A stretch of DNA of 64,000 bases from CATOSP01 sp034422355 (GTDB taxonomy: Bacteria; Chloroflexota; Dehalococcoidia; Lucifugimonadales; UBA3495). Both the position numbers and the translations under genes were made by a program. Under the pieces are notes generated by a model. The model ran no database searches and was not told where the DNA came from. It saw only the letters and a list, made by a program, of their open reading frames with translations. Positions 50,833 through 59,987 of the stretch are shown in pieces. The stretch is taken from contig DAOUJS010000171.1 of NCBI GenBank assembly GCA_034422355.1, positions 62,001 through 126,000 on the forward strand. Reading direction: 5' to 3'. Each line of letters begins with the position of its first letter. Position 1 is the first letter of the stretch.

Positions 50833-53277
50833 ATGGCAACCGAGAGCATAGCAGCAGGCAAGGACTCAACCGCTGCATCAGAACGCGCTACATCAGCCCT
50901 GCGGGAGGCCGGCATCGCCGGTTCGGTTGACGCTGAGTACCCGGAGCTCACCGAGAATGCCAAGGTCGTCCTTGACCGCCGTTATTTGTCCAAGGACCGG
51001 GACGGCAACGTCCTGGAAGACCCGGACGGTATGTTCCGCAGGGTGGCGCGGGACTTGTCCCTGGCCGACCTGGAATACGGCGCTACCGAGGAACAGCGGC
51101 GGGACACCGAGGACGAGTTCTACCGCGCTATGCGCAGCCTGGAGGTCTTGCCCAATTCGCCGACCCTCATGAACGCAGGGCGGGAGTTGCAGCAGTTATC
51201 GGCCTGTTTCGTTCTCCCGGTGGACGACGCCCTTGACTCCATCTTCGACCGGGTGAAGCAGACCGCCCTAATACACAAGAGCGGCGGCGGCACCGGCTTC
51301 TCCTTCAGCCGCCTGCGGCCCTCAGGGGATGTGGTAGGTTCCACCGGCGGCATCGCCAGCGGCCCGGTCAGCTTCATTCGCGCCTTCGACACGGCGACCG
51401 ATGTGGTGAAGCAGGGCGGCACGCGGCGCGGCGCGAACATGGGAATCCTGAACGTGGACCACCCCGACGTTCTCGCCTTCATCGAGTCGAAGAAGGACGG
51501 GCGGAACCTCAATAACTTCAACATCTCCGTGGCCGTGACCACGGAGTTCATGGAGCGGCTCAAGTCCAACCAGGACTATGACCTGATCAACCCGCGCACC
51601 GGAGGTGTTACGGGCAGGTTGAACGCCCGGGAGGTCTTCGATCAGATCGCCCAGATGGCCTGGCAGACCGGCGACCCTGGGCTGATATTCATTGATTTCA
51701 TCAACGAGGAAAACCCAAACCCGCAGCTGGGCAAGATTGAGAGCACAAATCCGTGCGGAGAGCAGCCGCTTCTCCCCTACGAGTCATGCAACCTGGCGTC
51801 GGTGAACCTGGCACGGATGGTCTGCTACCCGGCAACGGGCGGTGTCGAGATTGACTGGGACCGGCTGGCCCGGGTGGTCAAGACGACGGTCCACATGCTG
51901 GACAACGTTATCGACAGGAACGAGTACCCCATCCCTGAAATCGACGAGATGAGCAAGAAGACCCGTCGCATCGGTCTTGGTGTCATGGGCTTCTCCGACC
52001 TGCTGGTACAACTGGGCATCGGCTACGACTCCGAGGAGGGCGTGACCCTGGCCGAGGAAGTCATGCGCAGGGTCAAGGAGGAGACCCACCGGGCATCTGA
52101 AGAATTGGCGGGGGTGCGCGGCAGTTTCCCAGCCTGGGAAGGCAGCGTTTACAACACTTCCGGGAATTCGGTCCCCATGCGCAACTCCGCCCCGACGACC
52201 ATAGCGCCCACGGGGACGATCAGCATCATTGCGGGGGCCTCAAGCGGTATCGAACCCCTGTTTGCTCTCAGCTATGTTCGGAACGTAATGGACAACACCC
52301 GGCTGGTAGAGGCCAACCCCTACTTCGAGGCCGTGGCGAGGCATGAGGGGATATACTCGGAAGAGTTGATGGAGGAGTTGGCCCGGACGGGAAGCCTTTC
52401 CCGCCTGGACTCAAAGTTCGAGATTCCCCAGTGGATCAAGGACGTGTTCCGCACATCCCATGACATCAGCCCGGAGTGGCACGTGCGGATGCAGGCTGCG
52501 TTCCAGAAGTACACTGATAACTCGGTGTCCAAGACCATCAACTTCCCCCACGATGCCACGGTGGAGGATGTGGCACACGCCTATATGCTGGCCTATGAGC
52601 TGGAATGCAAGGGCATCACGGTATACCGGGATGGCAGCAAGGCAGGGCAGGTGCTCAGTACCGGGGAAACAGGAGCGGAGTCCGATTCCGCGCCTGATGT
52701 GGAGGCACTGGTCGCCGCGGCGCTTGCAGAGCAGGCGGCCGACCCATACCAGACGCCCCGGGAGAGGCCCCAGGCCATCACAGGGGTCACCGAGCGGGTG
52801 CGGACTGGCCACGGGAACATGTACGTCACTATAAACTTCGACGAGCAAGGGAATCCCTTCGAGTTGTTCGGTAATCTGGGCAAGGCAGGGGGTTGTGACT
52901 CGGCCCAACTCGAGGCCATATCCAGATTGGTCTCAGTGGCCCTTCGCTCCCGCATTGATCCCAGGGTAGTCATCGAGCACCTACGTGGAATCACGTGCTG
53001 CCCTGCCTGGGACGATGGCACCCTGGTGCGGTCAGGTCCCGACGCCGTGGCCCTGGCCTTGGAACGGCACATCAGCCAAGACCCGGACCTGACGCCAAAC
53101 TACCAGTCCAACGGCGTCCAGATGAAGATGCTCGGCGCTCCTGACGTGAACGGGGTGGGCAACGGTACAGTCAACGGTTATCTGCAAGGCCGGAAGTGCC
53201 CGGACTGCAACGGAACTCTGGCATTCCAAGAGGGTTGCTTGATTTGCGTGGGTTGCGGGTTCAGCACATGCGGATAG
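50833..53277 (+). CDS. nrdJ: Class II (B12-dependent) ribonucleoside-diphosphate reductase
   Basis: The 814-residue protein has the reductase barrel with NSPTLMNAG, QLSACFVLPVDD, GGGTGFSFSRLRPSGD and the NPCGEQPLLPYESCNLASVNL active region. A TSCPD domain (VTINFDEQGNPFELF onward) and a C-terminal zinc ribbon (CPDCNG, CVGCGFSTCG) follow. It makes deoxyribonucleotides with adenosylcobalamin and needs no oxygen. I chose ATG 50833; the frame extends to 50746 without conservation. No activating B subunit is needed or seen. Control by NrdR is indicated by the boxes upstream. Confidence 0.95.
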   Translation: MATESIAAGKDSTAASERATSALREAGIAGSVDAEYPELTENAKVVLDRRYLSKDRDGNVLEDPDGMFRRVARDLSLADLEYGATEEQRRDTEDEFYRAMRSLEVLPNSPTLMNAGRELQQLSACFVLPVDDALDSIFDRVKQTALIHKSGGGTGFSFSRLRPSGDVVGSTGGIASGPVSFIRAFDTATDVVKQGGTRRGANMGILNVDHPDVLAFIESKKDGRNLNNFNISVAVTTEFMERLKSNQDYDLINPRTGGVTGRLNAREVFDQIAQMAWQTGDPGLIFIDFINEENPNPQLGKIESTNPCGEQPLLPYESCNLASVNLARMVCYPATGGVEIDWDRLARVVKTTVHMLDNVIDRNEYPIPEIDEMSKKTRRIGLGVMGFSDLLVQLGIGYDSEEGVTLAEEVMRRVKEETHRASEELAGVRGSFPAWEGSVYNTSGNSVPMRNSAPTTIAPTGTISIIAGASSGIEPLFALSYVRNVMDNTRLVEANPYFEAVARHEGIYSEELMEELARTGSLSRLDSKFEIPQWIKDVFRTSHDISPEWHVRMQAAFQKYTDNSVSKTINFPHDATVEDVAHAYMLAYELECKGITVYRDGSKAGQVLSTGETGAESDSAPDVEALVAAALAEQAADPYQTPRERPQAITGVTERVRTGHGNMYVTINFDEQGNPFELFGNLGKAGGCDSAQLEAISRLVSVALRSRIDPRVVIEHLRGITCCPAWDDGTLVRSGPDAVALALERHISQDPDLTPNYQSNGVQMKMLGAPDVNGVGNGTVNGYLQGRKCPDCNGTLAFQEGCLICVGCGFSTCG

Positions 53278-53292
53278 ATGGTGGGAGGAAAG

Positions 53293-53586
53293 ATGGCGTT
53301 CAAAGATAAACTAAAGGCTGCTATAGAGGCCAAAGGGGGCAAAACACAAGAAAATTTATCACATATCGCCGACTTGGCTCGGACCGTTCAGCCAGACTTT
53401 ACGCTAGCTTACCTAACCAGGCTGTTGTTGGGACACCCAGCGAGGCCCGAAGACTATCAGGCCCTTGGTGCTGCGCTGGGTATATCTCCGGCGGATCTGG
53501 TTGAGGGAAACGAATCGAAAGAAGCTGAGAACCGTCGCAAGGCTGGGCAGTTTATGTCTGAGCGAATGTGCCTGCCGAGGCGTTAG
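53293..53586 (+). CDS. Small HTH-like protein of unknown function
   Basis: The 97-residue protein may be a Cro/CI-type DNA-binding protein: about residues 25-75 read like a five-helix HTH, with YLTRLLLGHPARPEDYQALG followed by a helix ending GISPADLVEG. It starts 15 nt after the nrdJ stop with GGGAGG before the ATG. Composition is more AT-rich than nrdJ. Its position next to a toxin-antitoxin pair on the other strand suggests it belongs to the same acquired islet, but this is inference. Confidence 0.6.
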   Translation: MAFKDKLKAAIEAKGGKTQENLSHIADLARTVQPDFTLAYLTRLLLGHPARPEDYQALGAALGISPADLVEGNESKEAENRRKAGQFMSERMCLPRR

Positions 53587-53678
53587 CTTGGGGTTAGGGG
53601 CGAGTACCGTCAGGTAATGGTCTTTTATTACCCTCTTCGCAGTCAAACAGGGAAATTTTCACAGCAACCAGACCAGCA

Positions 53679-54008
53679 TCATAGCCTCATGTGCCGTTTC
53701 AGGTGTTTGGCTGTGTCTTGCGATCTCCTAATCTGCTCTTCGCTGGGACCTAGCCTAACGCCCCGGGCCTCCAGCAGGTGGTTAATGTCATGATAGGTAA
53801 TGCCCAGGACTTTAACTGCATAACCTTTGCTAATGTCCCCTCGCTCCAAAAGTCTTATTACCGCATCCTCGGCACCTCTGCACAACCACTCCCGAAGGAA
53901 TGTCGAGCGGTCGATATTTTTCTCCCGGCTCAACCTAGAAGCCAGTTCCAAGATGGTCTCGGGAATCGTTAAAGAGACAGACTTGTCCTCACTCTTAGCG
54001 GACGTCAT
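53679..54008 (-). CDS. UPF0175-family antitoxin
   Basis: The 109-residue protein has an N-terminal ribbon-helix-like part (VSLTIPETILELASRLSREK) and the UPF0175 pattern AVIRLLERGDISKGYAVKVLGITYHDINHLLEARGV. UPF0175 proteins act as antitoxins to PIN-domain toxins. Its ATG overlaps the toxin stop by four bases, so it is translated after the toxin, the reverse of the usual order. Confidence 0.78.
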   Translation of the reverse strand: MTSAKSEDKSVSLTIPETILELASRLSREKNIDRSTFLREWLCRGAEDAVIRLLERGDISKGYAVKVLGITYHDINHLLEARGVRLGPSEEQIRRSQDTAKHLKRHMRL

Positions 54009-54502
54009 TTCTCTGAAACCTCCAATTCTGCCACCGCTGCCAGATAGTTTCTTTCGTTGGTCAAATGGCGGGAGAGTTCGATTAATTCTCTGGCTTGGTC
54101 TACGCTAATCACCCATTCCTGGGCCAGCCAGGGAACCAACCCAATGGGTGTCACGTGCCTGATTCCCCTTCGTCTGGCATACCTAAGAAAGCCCTCATCA
54201 TCGCTCACGATGATAGCTGTTTCACTACCTTGCTGGGCCAATGCCAGCACTTCTGTTTCGCCGGGTCCGATATTCCTCGAAATGTCCAACAAGTCCAGGG
54301 GATTCGCAGCTACGATTGTGATTAGTTCCCGGATAATCCCATCTATAGTTTCCGCATCGGCATAGCCCCTGGCTTTGGCATTGACGACGGCTTCTTGATA
54401 AACGGCTTCAGGAATCACGCACTCAAAGGCTCCGGCTACGACTCCCAAAGCTCCCACCCGGTTTAGCTTGATAAGAGAATCGGCGTCGAGAATCAAGGCC
54501 AT
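54005..54502 (-). CDS. PIN-domain toxin (DUF3368-like)
   Basis: The 165-residue protein has PIN-type acidic residues: Asp6 and Asp8 in ILDADSLIKL, Glu in GPGETEVLALA and Asp-Asp in IIVSDDEGFL. PIN toxins cleave RNA. ATG 54502 lies only eight bases after a perfect TATAAT, so the transcript is probably leaderless; a TTG at 54511 lies within the -10 and is unlikely. The following gene is its antitoxin. Confidence 0.78.
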   Translation of the reverse strand: MALILDADSLIKLNRVGALGVVAGAFECVIPEAVYQEAVVNAKARGYADAETIDGIIRELITIVAANPLDLLDISRNIGPGETEVLALAQQGSETAIIVSDDEGFLRYARRRGIRHVTPIGLVPWLAQEWVISVDQARELIELSRHLTNERNYLAAVAELEVSEK

Positions 54503-54510
54503 ATTTCTCA

Positions 54511-54516
54511 ATTATA
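54511..54516 (-). promoter_or_regulatory. -10 element of the toxin-antitoxin pair
   Basis: TATAAT on the minus strand ends eight bases before the toxin ATG. No convincing -35 is seen. Confidence 0.45.
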
Positions 54517-54660
54517 CACCGATGCACAAAACCCACCCTTGGGGACAAGTCTATCTTTTGTCCACGGTCAACTGTGCTACAATCCATTCAATCAGCCTGG
54601 CCGCGGCCGTCCCAGTGACGTCATGCCCTGTCGGGTAGCCACATTCCAGGAAGGTGAGAA

Positions 54661-55677
54661 ATGGATGGTAATGACAGGCCGGCCATCGCCATAACGATGG
54701 GCGACCCTTGCGGAATCGGCCCCGAGGTTGTAGTCAAGGCCCTTACCGACTCCAGAGTTTATGATTCGTGCCGGCCACTGGTCGTCGGCAACACCTTCGC
54801 CATGCAGCAGGCGGTGGAGCTAACTGGATCGAGTCTGCGTATCAACGAGACCGATGAGGCCGTTGCTTTCGGGCTGGACTCCCAGGTCATCGACGTGCTC
54901 GACATTCACAACCTGAACCCAGAGGACATCACCGTGGGGCAGATCAGTCCGGCCTGCGGGAAGGCGGCGATGGAGTGGGTCAGCAGGGCCGGAGAACTTG
55001 CGGTGGAGGGCATAGTCGCCGGACTGGCCACCGCGCCGTTGAACAAAGAGGCCGCCAGCCTGGCCGGTTATGAGTCTATTGGCCACATGGAGTTGCTGCA
55101 GGAACTTACTGGTGCGAAAACAGTAGCGACTATGCTCATGGCCAAGAATCTGCGCGTCGTACACCTTACTACCCATCGCTCCCTGCGCCTTGCCTGCGAC
55201 TATGTGAAGAAGCCGCGTATCCTGGACTTCCTCCAGTTGACCCACGACAGTTTCATCAAGTGGGGATTCCCGCAACCGAGAATCGGGGCCGCGGCTTTGA
55301 ACCCCCACGGCAGTGACGGTGGCCTGTTGGGCCACGAGGAGGCTGAGGAAATCGCTCCCGCAGTGGCCGAAGCCAGGGAGCGTGGCATCAACGTTACCGG
55401 ACCGGTACCCGCGGACGTTATTTTCCACCAGGCCATCCAGGGCCGGTACGATGCGGTCCTGGCCATGTTCCACGACCAGGGCCATATTCCGGTCAAGGTC
55501 TATGGATTTGAAGAGAGCATCACTGCCAACCTTGGTCTGCCCTTCGTCCGGACCTCCGTCGACCACGGCACCGCCTTTGACATAGCAGGGCAAGGCATCG
55601 CCAGCGAGGTTAGTATGCTGGAGTCGATCCGGTTGGCGGTATCCCTCGCCAGGGGCGAGGGGATGTCTGATTTCTGA
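54661..55677 (+). CDS. pdxA: 4-hydroxythreonine-4-phosphate dehydrogenase
   Basis: The 338-residue protein has the PdxA pattern: ITMGDPCGIGPEVVVKAL at the start, TAPLNKEAAS, the metal-binding GHMELLQELTG region, LNPHGSDGGLLGHEE and MFHDQGHIPVK with the conserved His and Asp. It works in pyridoxal phosphate synthesis, or in a PdxA2-like degradation role. No pdxJ is nearby. AGGTGAG precedes the ATG. Confidence 0.92.
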   Translation: MDGNDRPAIAITMGDPCGIGPEVVVKALTDSRVYDSCRPLVVGNTFAMQQAVELTGSSLRINETDEAVAFGLDSQVIDVLDIHNLNPEDITVGQISPACGKAAMEWVSRAGELAVEGIVAGLATAPLNKEAASLAGYESIGHMELLQELTGAKTVATMLMAKNLRVVHLTTHRSLRLACDYVKKPRILDFLQLTHDSFIKWGFPQPRIGAAALNPHGSDGGLLGHEEAEEIAPAVAEARERGINVTGPVPADVIFHQAIQGRYDAVLAMFHDQGHIPVKVYGFEESITANLGLPFVRTSVDHGTAFDIAGQGIASEVSMLESIRLAVSLARGEGMSDF

Positions 55678-55693
55678 CAGAATTTCCGAGTGC

Positions 55694-55699
55694 TATAAT
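55694..55699 (+). promoter_or_regulatory. -10 element before proC
   Basis: A perfect TATAAT lies 68 nt before the proC start, just past the pdxA stop. The best -35 is TTCTGA 16 bp upstream, a weak match. Confidence 0.45.
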
Positions 55700-55767
55700 G
55701 CACCAATAGTTCTGACTCGGGAGACAGGACGGAGCCGGATACAGGCTGGAACGGAAGGTCAAAGCCG

Positions 55768-56571
55768 ATGAAGTTGGCATTCATAGGCGGAGGGACTATG
55801 GCTGAGGCCATCCTGCGGGGTGTCCTTGACGGGGGTGTGGCTACCGCTGGAGACGTGACCATCGGAGAACCGAGGCCGGAGCGCCGTGAGTACCTGACAC
55901 GAGAGCTGGGCGTTGCCACCGTTGAGCGTAACCTGGACGCTGCCGACGGAGCGGACCTGGTTGTCCTGTCCGTCAAACCCCAGGACCTTCACGTGGTCTT
56001 CGACGAGTTCGAGAGTGAGCTTTCCCGCGATCAAGCTGCGCTTTCAATCGTCGCCGGGGCCAAGCTGGAGACCATCAGGAAGGGAATGAAGAATGATCGG
56101 GTGATCCGGGTGATGCCGAACACTCCGGCGCAGATCGGCCACGGCATGACCATGTGGACCTGCTCGGAACAGGTCGACCAATCCAAACGGGACTTCACTC
56201 GGTCGGCCCTCTCAACCATCGGCGAGGAGATATTCGTCGAGGACGAAAAGTACCTGGATATGGCCACCGCATTGAGTGCCAGCGGCCCGGCCTACGTGTT
56301 CCTCTTTCTGGAGGCGCTCATCGACGCTGGGGTCTATGTGGGCCTGCCGCGGGACGTGGCACGGACCATGTCCCTCCAGACTGTCTTCGGCAGTACGAAG
56401 CTGGTAATGGATACCGGCAGGCACCCGGCAGATCTCAAGGACATGGTGGTGTCTCCCGGCGGGACCACCGCGGAGGGCCTCCAAGCGTTGGAGAGGGCCG
56501 GTGTGCCAGCGGCGCTGGTTGAAGCCGTGAACGCCGCCTACCTGAAGTCGATCAAACTTGGCCAGCAGTAG
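55768..56571 (+). CDS. proC: Pyrroline-5-carboxylate reductase
   Basis: The 267-residue enzyme makes proline. It has FIGGGTMAEAILRG for NAD(P)H, VVLSVKPQD, RVMPNTPAQIGHG and the C-terminal SGPAYVFLFLEALIDAGV with SPGGTTAEGLQALE. All key parts are in place and length is normal. A yggT gene follows after nine bases, a common arrangement. Confidence 0.95.
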   Translation: MKLAFIGGGTMAEAILRGVLDGGVATAGDVTIGEPRPERREYLTRELGVATVERNLDAADGADLVVLSVKPQDLHVVFDEFESELSRDQAALSIVAGAKLETIRKGMKNDRVIRVMPNTPAQIGHGMTMWTCSEQVDQSKRDFTRSALSTIGEEIFVEDEKYLDMATALSASGPAYVFLFLEALIDAGVYVGLPRDVARTMSLQTVFGSTKLVMDTGRHPADLKDMVVSPGGTTAEGLQALERAGVPAALVEAVNAAYLKSIKLGQQ

Positions 56572-56580
56572 CGTGTCCAA

Positions 56581-56847
56581 TTGATTGCTGAAATTCTCAA
56601 CATCCTGATTACCCTCGTAACGATGGCTATCCTCATCCGCGCGCTGCTATCGTTCATTGTGCCGGTCATGGGTGCCCAGCCTCACCCAATCCTCGTGAGC
56701 ATTCAAGACGTGATGATTCAGCTAACTGAGCCGATACTCGCTCCGCTTCGTCGCGTCCTGCCCTCTGTAGGAGTCTTCGACCTGAGTCCGATGGTTGCCA
56801 TAATCATCCTCGTGGTAATCCAGAGGGTGATTGTCGCCAGACTCTGA
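56581..56847 (+). CDS. yggT: YggT-family membrane protein
   Basis: The 88-residue protein has two membrane helices (about 3-28 and 65-85) and the YggT central loop with IQDVMIQLTEPILAPLRRVLP. The family is often found after proC and is linked to osmotic or division-related membrane functions. The start codon is TTG, nine bases after proC, suggesting coupling. Confidence 0.88.
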   Translation: MIAEILNILITLVTMAILIRALLSFIVPVMGAQPHPILVSIQDVMIQLTEPILAPLRRVLPSVGVFDLSPMVAIIILVVIQRVIVARL

Positions 56848-56940
56848 TGGTCGAAAGGTATTGTCACGTATCGGTGGAGGCAACCGAACACGAAATCGAT
56901 AAGTGGCGAGACACCCATCCTTATCGCGGTCGCTGTGACT

Positions 56941-57273
56941 ATGCACCAACAAGAACTGCTCAAAGGCAACACGGAAACACTGCTCTTGGCGTTGCTGGAA
57001 ATCGAGCCGATGTATGGCTACCAGATGGCCAAGGAGGTTGACAGGCGCAGCAGTGGTTACTTCGCCTTCAAAGAAGGCACCCTGTACCCTGCATTGCACC
57101 GACTGGAGCGGGACAAACTTGTAGAGGGCAACTGGATGGACACACCAAACGGTGTCCGACGCCGTTACTACAGTATTACGGCCAAAGGGAGGGAGGCTTT
57201 GTCGGCCCGGCAGACGGAATGGAGACGGTTCACACAGGCCATGAATTCCGTGATGCTGCCGGAACCGCAATAG
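56941..57273 (+). CDS. PadR-family transcriptional regulator
   Basis: The 110-residue winged-helix protein has LLKGNTETLLLALLEIEPMYGYQM, FKEGTLYPALHRLERDKLV and RRRYYSITAKG, all classic for PadR. It probably controls the membrane protein encoded 17 nt downstream, as PadR-HAAS pairs usually do. A GTG at 56935 is also in frame. Confidence 0.92.
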   Translation: MHQQELLKGNTETLLLALLEIEPMYGYQMAKEVDRRSSGYFAFKEGTLYPALHRLERDKLVEGNWMDTPNGVRRRYYSITAKGREALSARQTEWRRFTQAMNSVMLPEPQ

Positions 57274-57290
57274 GAGTCCGGGGGATTCAG

Positions 57291-58301
57291 ATGTCCGGTG
57301 AATTCACGGACTACCTCCGTTCACTGTCAAACCAACTACGACTGGGCCCGCATGAGGAGCAGGAGATACTCCGAGAGGTACAGGCCCACCTGGAGGACAA
57401 GGCTGCCGAACTGGAAGCCCAGGGAATCCCCACCGATGAGGCACCCGGCCTGGCCGTGCGCCAGATGGGCGCACCCAAAGAAGTGGCCCGGAGCATGTAT
57501 GCCGTCCACAGCCCTGGTGTCTGGAAGGATGTCCTCCTTGCGACGGTCCCCCACTTCCTGCTGGCATCCCTGTTTGCCCTCCATCTCTGGAGCCATTACT
57601 TCCTGGTCGGCCTGCTGCTGATTGGCGTCACACTGGTCTCCTGGCGGAACTGGCGGTCTGGGCATCCCAGCAAATGGTCCTATTCCTGGATGGGTTACAC
57701 GCTGGCCGCACCGGCACTGTCCTGGCTCCTGGCCCTGGTTGCACTGGCCTACGGAGGCTGGACCTTGGTCACCACCGGGAAGCTCCCCTTCAACGTAATT
57801 CTCTTTTTCCTGCTGATCGGATACGTGCCCTTCTCCATGTGGATCATGTTCAGCGTGGTAAGGAAGCTGGTCCGGCAGGACTGGCTCTTGGCGTCCTTGA
57901 CGGCGTTGCCATTCCCGTTCCTCACTTCGTGGGTGCTTTTCCTGAACTGGCAAGGGGGACTCTGGAGTGACCACGGGGAGCGGATGCAGGAGACTGACAC
58001 CGACCGCGCTCTTATCTTCCTGGCGCTTGCGGTAACGACGGCAGTCTTCCTCAGGGTTGGGCCGCGGCTCATCAGGATCGGGCTTTTGACGCTCTGCACT
58101 GTGGTAATGGTAATAATCACGGCGGCCTCTCTTCCTGTCACGTTCAGCCTGCTGGCGGTGCTGTTGATGATGCTTGCGTCCTTGGCGTTCCTCTTGAGTC
58201 CCGCCGTGCTGGAATTCCAGGTTGCCAACCGTGCTCCTGGTCCGTCGCCTGCTGAGCCCAACGGCGAGGTAACCACCCGTTGGTCCGACAACGTGACCTA
58301 G
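57291..58301 (+). CDS. HAAS-domain permease-like membrane protein
   Basis: The 336-residue protein has an N-terminal HAAS/DUF1700-type domain (helices with DYLRSLSNQL and EEQEILREVQAHLEDKAAEL, then GAPKEVARSMY), followed by about eight membrane helices. Such proteins pair with PadR regulators and sense or respond to envelope stress. ATG 57291 is preceded by a G-rich site; the frame extends back into the PadR gene without support. Confidence 0.82.
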   Translation: MSGEFTDYLRSLSNQLRLGPHEEQEILREVQAHLEDKAAELEAQGIPTDEAPGLAVRQMGAPKEVARSMYAVHSPGVWKDVLLATVPHFLLASLFALHLWSHYFLVGLLLIGVTLVSWRNWRSGHPSKWSYSWMGYTLAAPALSWLLALVALAYGGWTLVTTGKLPFNVILFFLLIGYVPFSMWIMFSVVRKLVRQDWLLASLTALPFPFLTSWVLFLNWQGGLWSDHGERMQETDTDRALIFLALAVTTAVFLRVGPRLIRIGLLTLCTVVMVIITAASLPVTFSLLAVLLMMLASLAFLLSPAVLEFQVANRAPGPSPAEPNGEVTTRWSDNVT

Positions 58302-59161
58302 CGGTGGTGGTCGACAGCGGTTGTTGCCTCCCCGATAGCCTGGTCTACAAGTGGGGCATCACCGTAGTGCCACACCGGCTGGTCCTGGGCGGCAAGGTCT
58401 TGCGGGACGGATTAGATATTGGACCCTCCGGTTTCTACAGTGCGCTTAAGGAAGGGGTTGACCTCCCAACGACCTCAGCGCCTGCTCCGGCAGAGTTCCT
58501 GGAAGTCTTCTCTGAGCGACTCGACGACGAGCAGGATATAATCTGCCTGACCATTGCCTCAGGTTTCAGTTCAACCCATCAGTCTGCTTTGAGTGCGCGT
58601 GACCTGACCGGGGTCGACCCGGACCAGCCACGAATCGAGGTTATCGATACGGGAACAGCTGCGGGTGGCGCGGGACTTCTGGCATTGGCCGCGGTGCGCT
58701 GGGGGTCAGGAGGTCTGTCATTGGAAGAGGTGTCAAACAAGGTCTGCCGCCTCATTCCACACATTCGTCTTTTCGCCTTCCTGGATTCCCTCGATTACTT
58801 GCGGCGAGGCGGCCGAGTGGGCAAACTCCCCGCGTTGGCCGGTGACCTGTTGGGCATCAAACCGGTAGCCGAACTGTGTATGGGGGAGACCCGCCTGGTG
58901 GGGAAACCGAGGGGACGAGAGAGGGCAGCGGACCGACTGCTCGACCTGATGCGCGGGAGGGTGGGCCGCGACCCTGTACGGGTAAATGTGATGGAAGCCG
59001 ACGCTGCTGATGAGGCGGAGGAATTGCTACGACGCATTACCGGCGAATTTGAATGCGTGGAGGCGTTCACCAGCCAATTCACCCCGGTTATGGGTGCCCA
59101 CACTGGTCCGGGCGTTCTGGGAATCGCGTTCCACATGGGCTCGGCATGGGAACGGAGTTGA
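58280..59161 (+). CDS. DegV-family fatty-acid-binding protein
   Basis: The 293-residue protein has the DegV pattern: VVVDSGCCLP, TTSAPAPAEF, TIASGFSSTHQSA, DTGTAAGGAGL and LDYLRRGGRVGKL. DegV/FakB proteins bind a fatty acid and hand it to FakA for phosphorylation; no fakA is near. The first start (TTG 58280) overlaps the upstream gene by 22 bases; GTG codons at 58304 and 58307 would also work. Confidence 0.9.
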   Translation: MVRQRDLAVVVDSGCCLPDSLVYKWGITVVPHRLVLGGKVLRDGLDIGPSGFYSALKEGVDLPTTSAPAPAEFLEVFSERLDDEQDIICLTIASGFSSTHQSALSARDLTGVDPDQPRIEVIDTGTAAGGAGLLALAAVRWGSGGLSLEEVSNKVCRLIPHIRLFAFLDSLDYLRRGGRVGKLPALAGDLLGIKPVAELCMGETRLVGKPRGRERAADRLLDLMRGRVGRDPVRVNVMEADAADEAEELLRRITGEFECVEAFTSQFTPVMGAHTGPGVLGIAFHMGSAWERS

Positions 59162-59254
59162 AGCAAGTATTGATCGCTACAAGTCTCCTTGGCCTGGTGT
59201 CTCAAGGCTGGCCATTAGTCTGCGCCGAAGAGTCTTCCGGGTAGGCGGGATATA

Positions 59255-59917
59255 ATGCAACGGGAATTGTTCGGTGGCGTTCCCTACGAATCGGCGGCAG
59301 GAGTCGCCGCGCGGCTGCGTGGAGTGTTGGAACGGAGGGCCGGCAAGTATGGCGCTTCTCCGGGGAGTGGTCCTTTCCTGGTCATGTTTAGCGGGTTGCC
59401 GGGGACGGGAAAGTCCCACTTCGCCCGGAGCCTGGTGGCGCGCGCGCCAATGATGGTGCTGGAAAGCGACCACCTGCGGAAGTCGTTAATTCCCCAGCCA
59501 GCCTACACTCCCGATGAACACGCGATGGTGTTCTCCGCCGCCCACTTGCTGATTGAGGAGCTACTTCAACAAGGCTGGAGAGTCTTGTTTGAGGCCACCA
59601 ACCTGACTGAGAACTTCCGCCAGCCAGTATACGAGATAGCGGAACGGACCGCCTCGCCCATCATGATCGTCCGGTTCACCGCCCCGCCGGGCGTCGTCCG
59701 AATACGGCTTGAGGGACGAATTGCACGCCGAGACCCGGAGGACAACTCCGATGCGGGTTGGACTGTGTATTGTAAGATGCGTCCCTACGAGCAGCCCATT
59801 ACACGGGCGCACATCACCGTTGATTCGTCAGCTCCCACGGACTGGGCGCTGGAGCAGATTGTCCGGCAGATTACGCTTGCCACCGGGTCAGGTTCCGCGG
59901 CCCTGGGCCCCGGATGA
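59255..59917 (+). CDS. P-loop kinase (AAA_33/zeta-toxin-like)
   Basis: The 220-residue protein has a P-loop SGLPGTGKSH (about 46-55), ESDHLRKSL as a likely acceptor region, and FEATNLTENFR, as in gluconate-kinase-like and zeta-type small-molecule kinases. The target is unknown; an antitoxin gene is not seen, so a toxin role is unlikely. The ATG overlaps a TATAAT string, so a start at TTG 59267 cannot be excluded. Confidence 0.78.
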   Translation: MQRELFGGVPYESAAGVAARLRGVLERRAGKYGASPGSGPFLVMFSGLPGTGKSHFARSLVARAPMMVLESDHLRKSLIPQPAYTPDEHAMVFSAAHLLIEELLQQGWRVLFEATNLTENFRQPVYEIAERTASPIMIVRFTAPPGVVRIRLEGRIARRDPEDNSDAGWTVYCKMRPYEQPITRAHITVDSSAPTDWALEQIVRQITLATGSGSAALGPG

Positions 59918-59987
59918 CTCCCGGCAGTTGCCAGAAACGCCACTGCTCTTTAGAGTACCCACCATAATCCGTGAAACGGAGCTTGCC

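Noticed and set aside
59251..59256. TATAAT overlapping the ATG of the P-loop kinase
   Set aside because: As a -10 it would begin the message past the ATG, and there is no -35; probably chance, though a downstream TTG start is possible.
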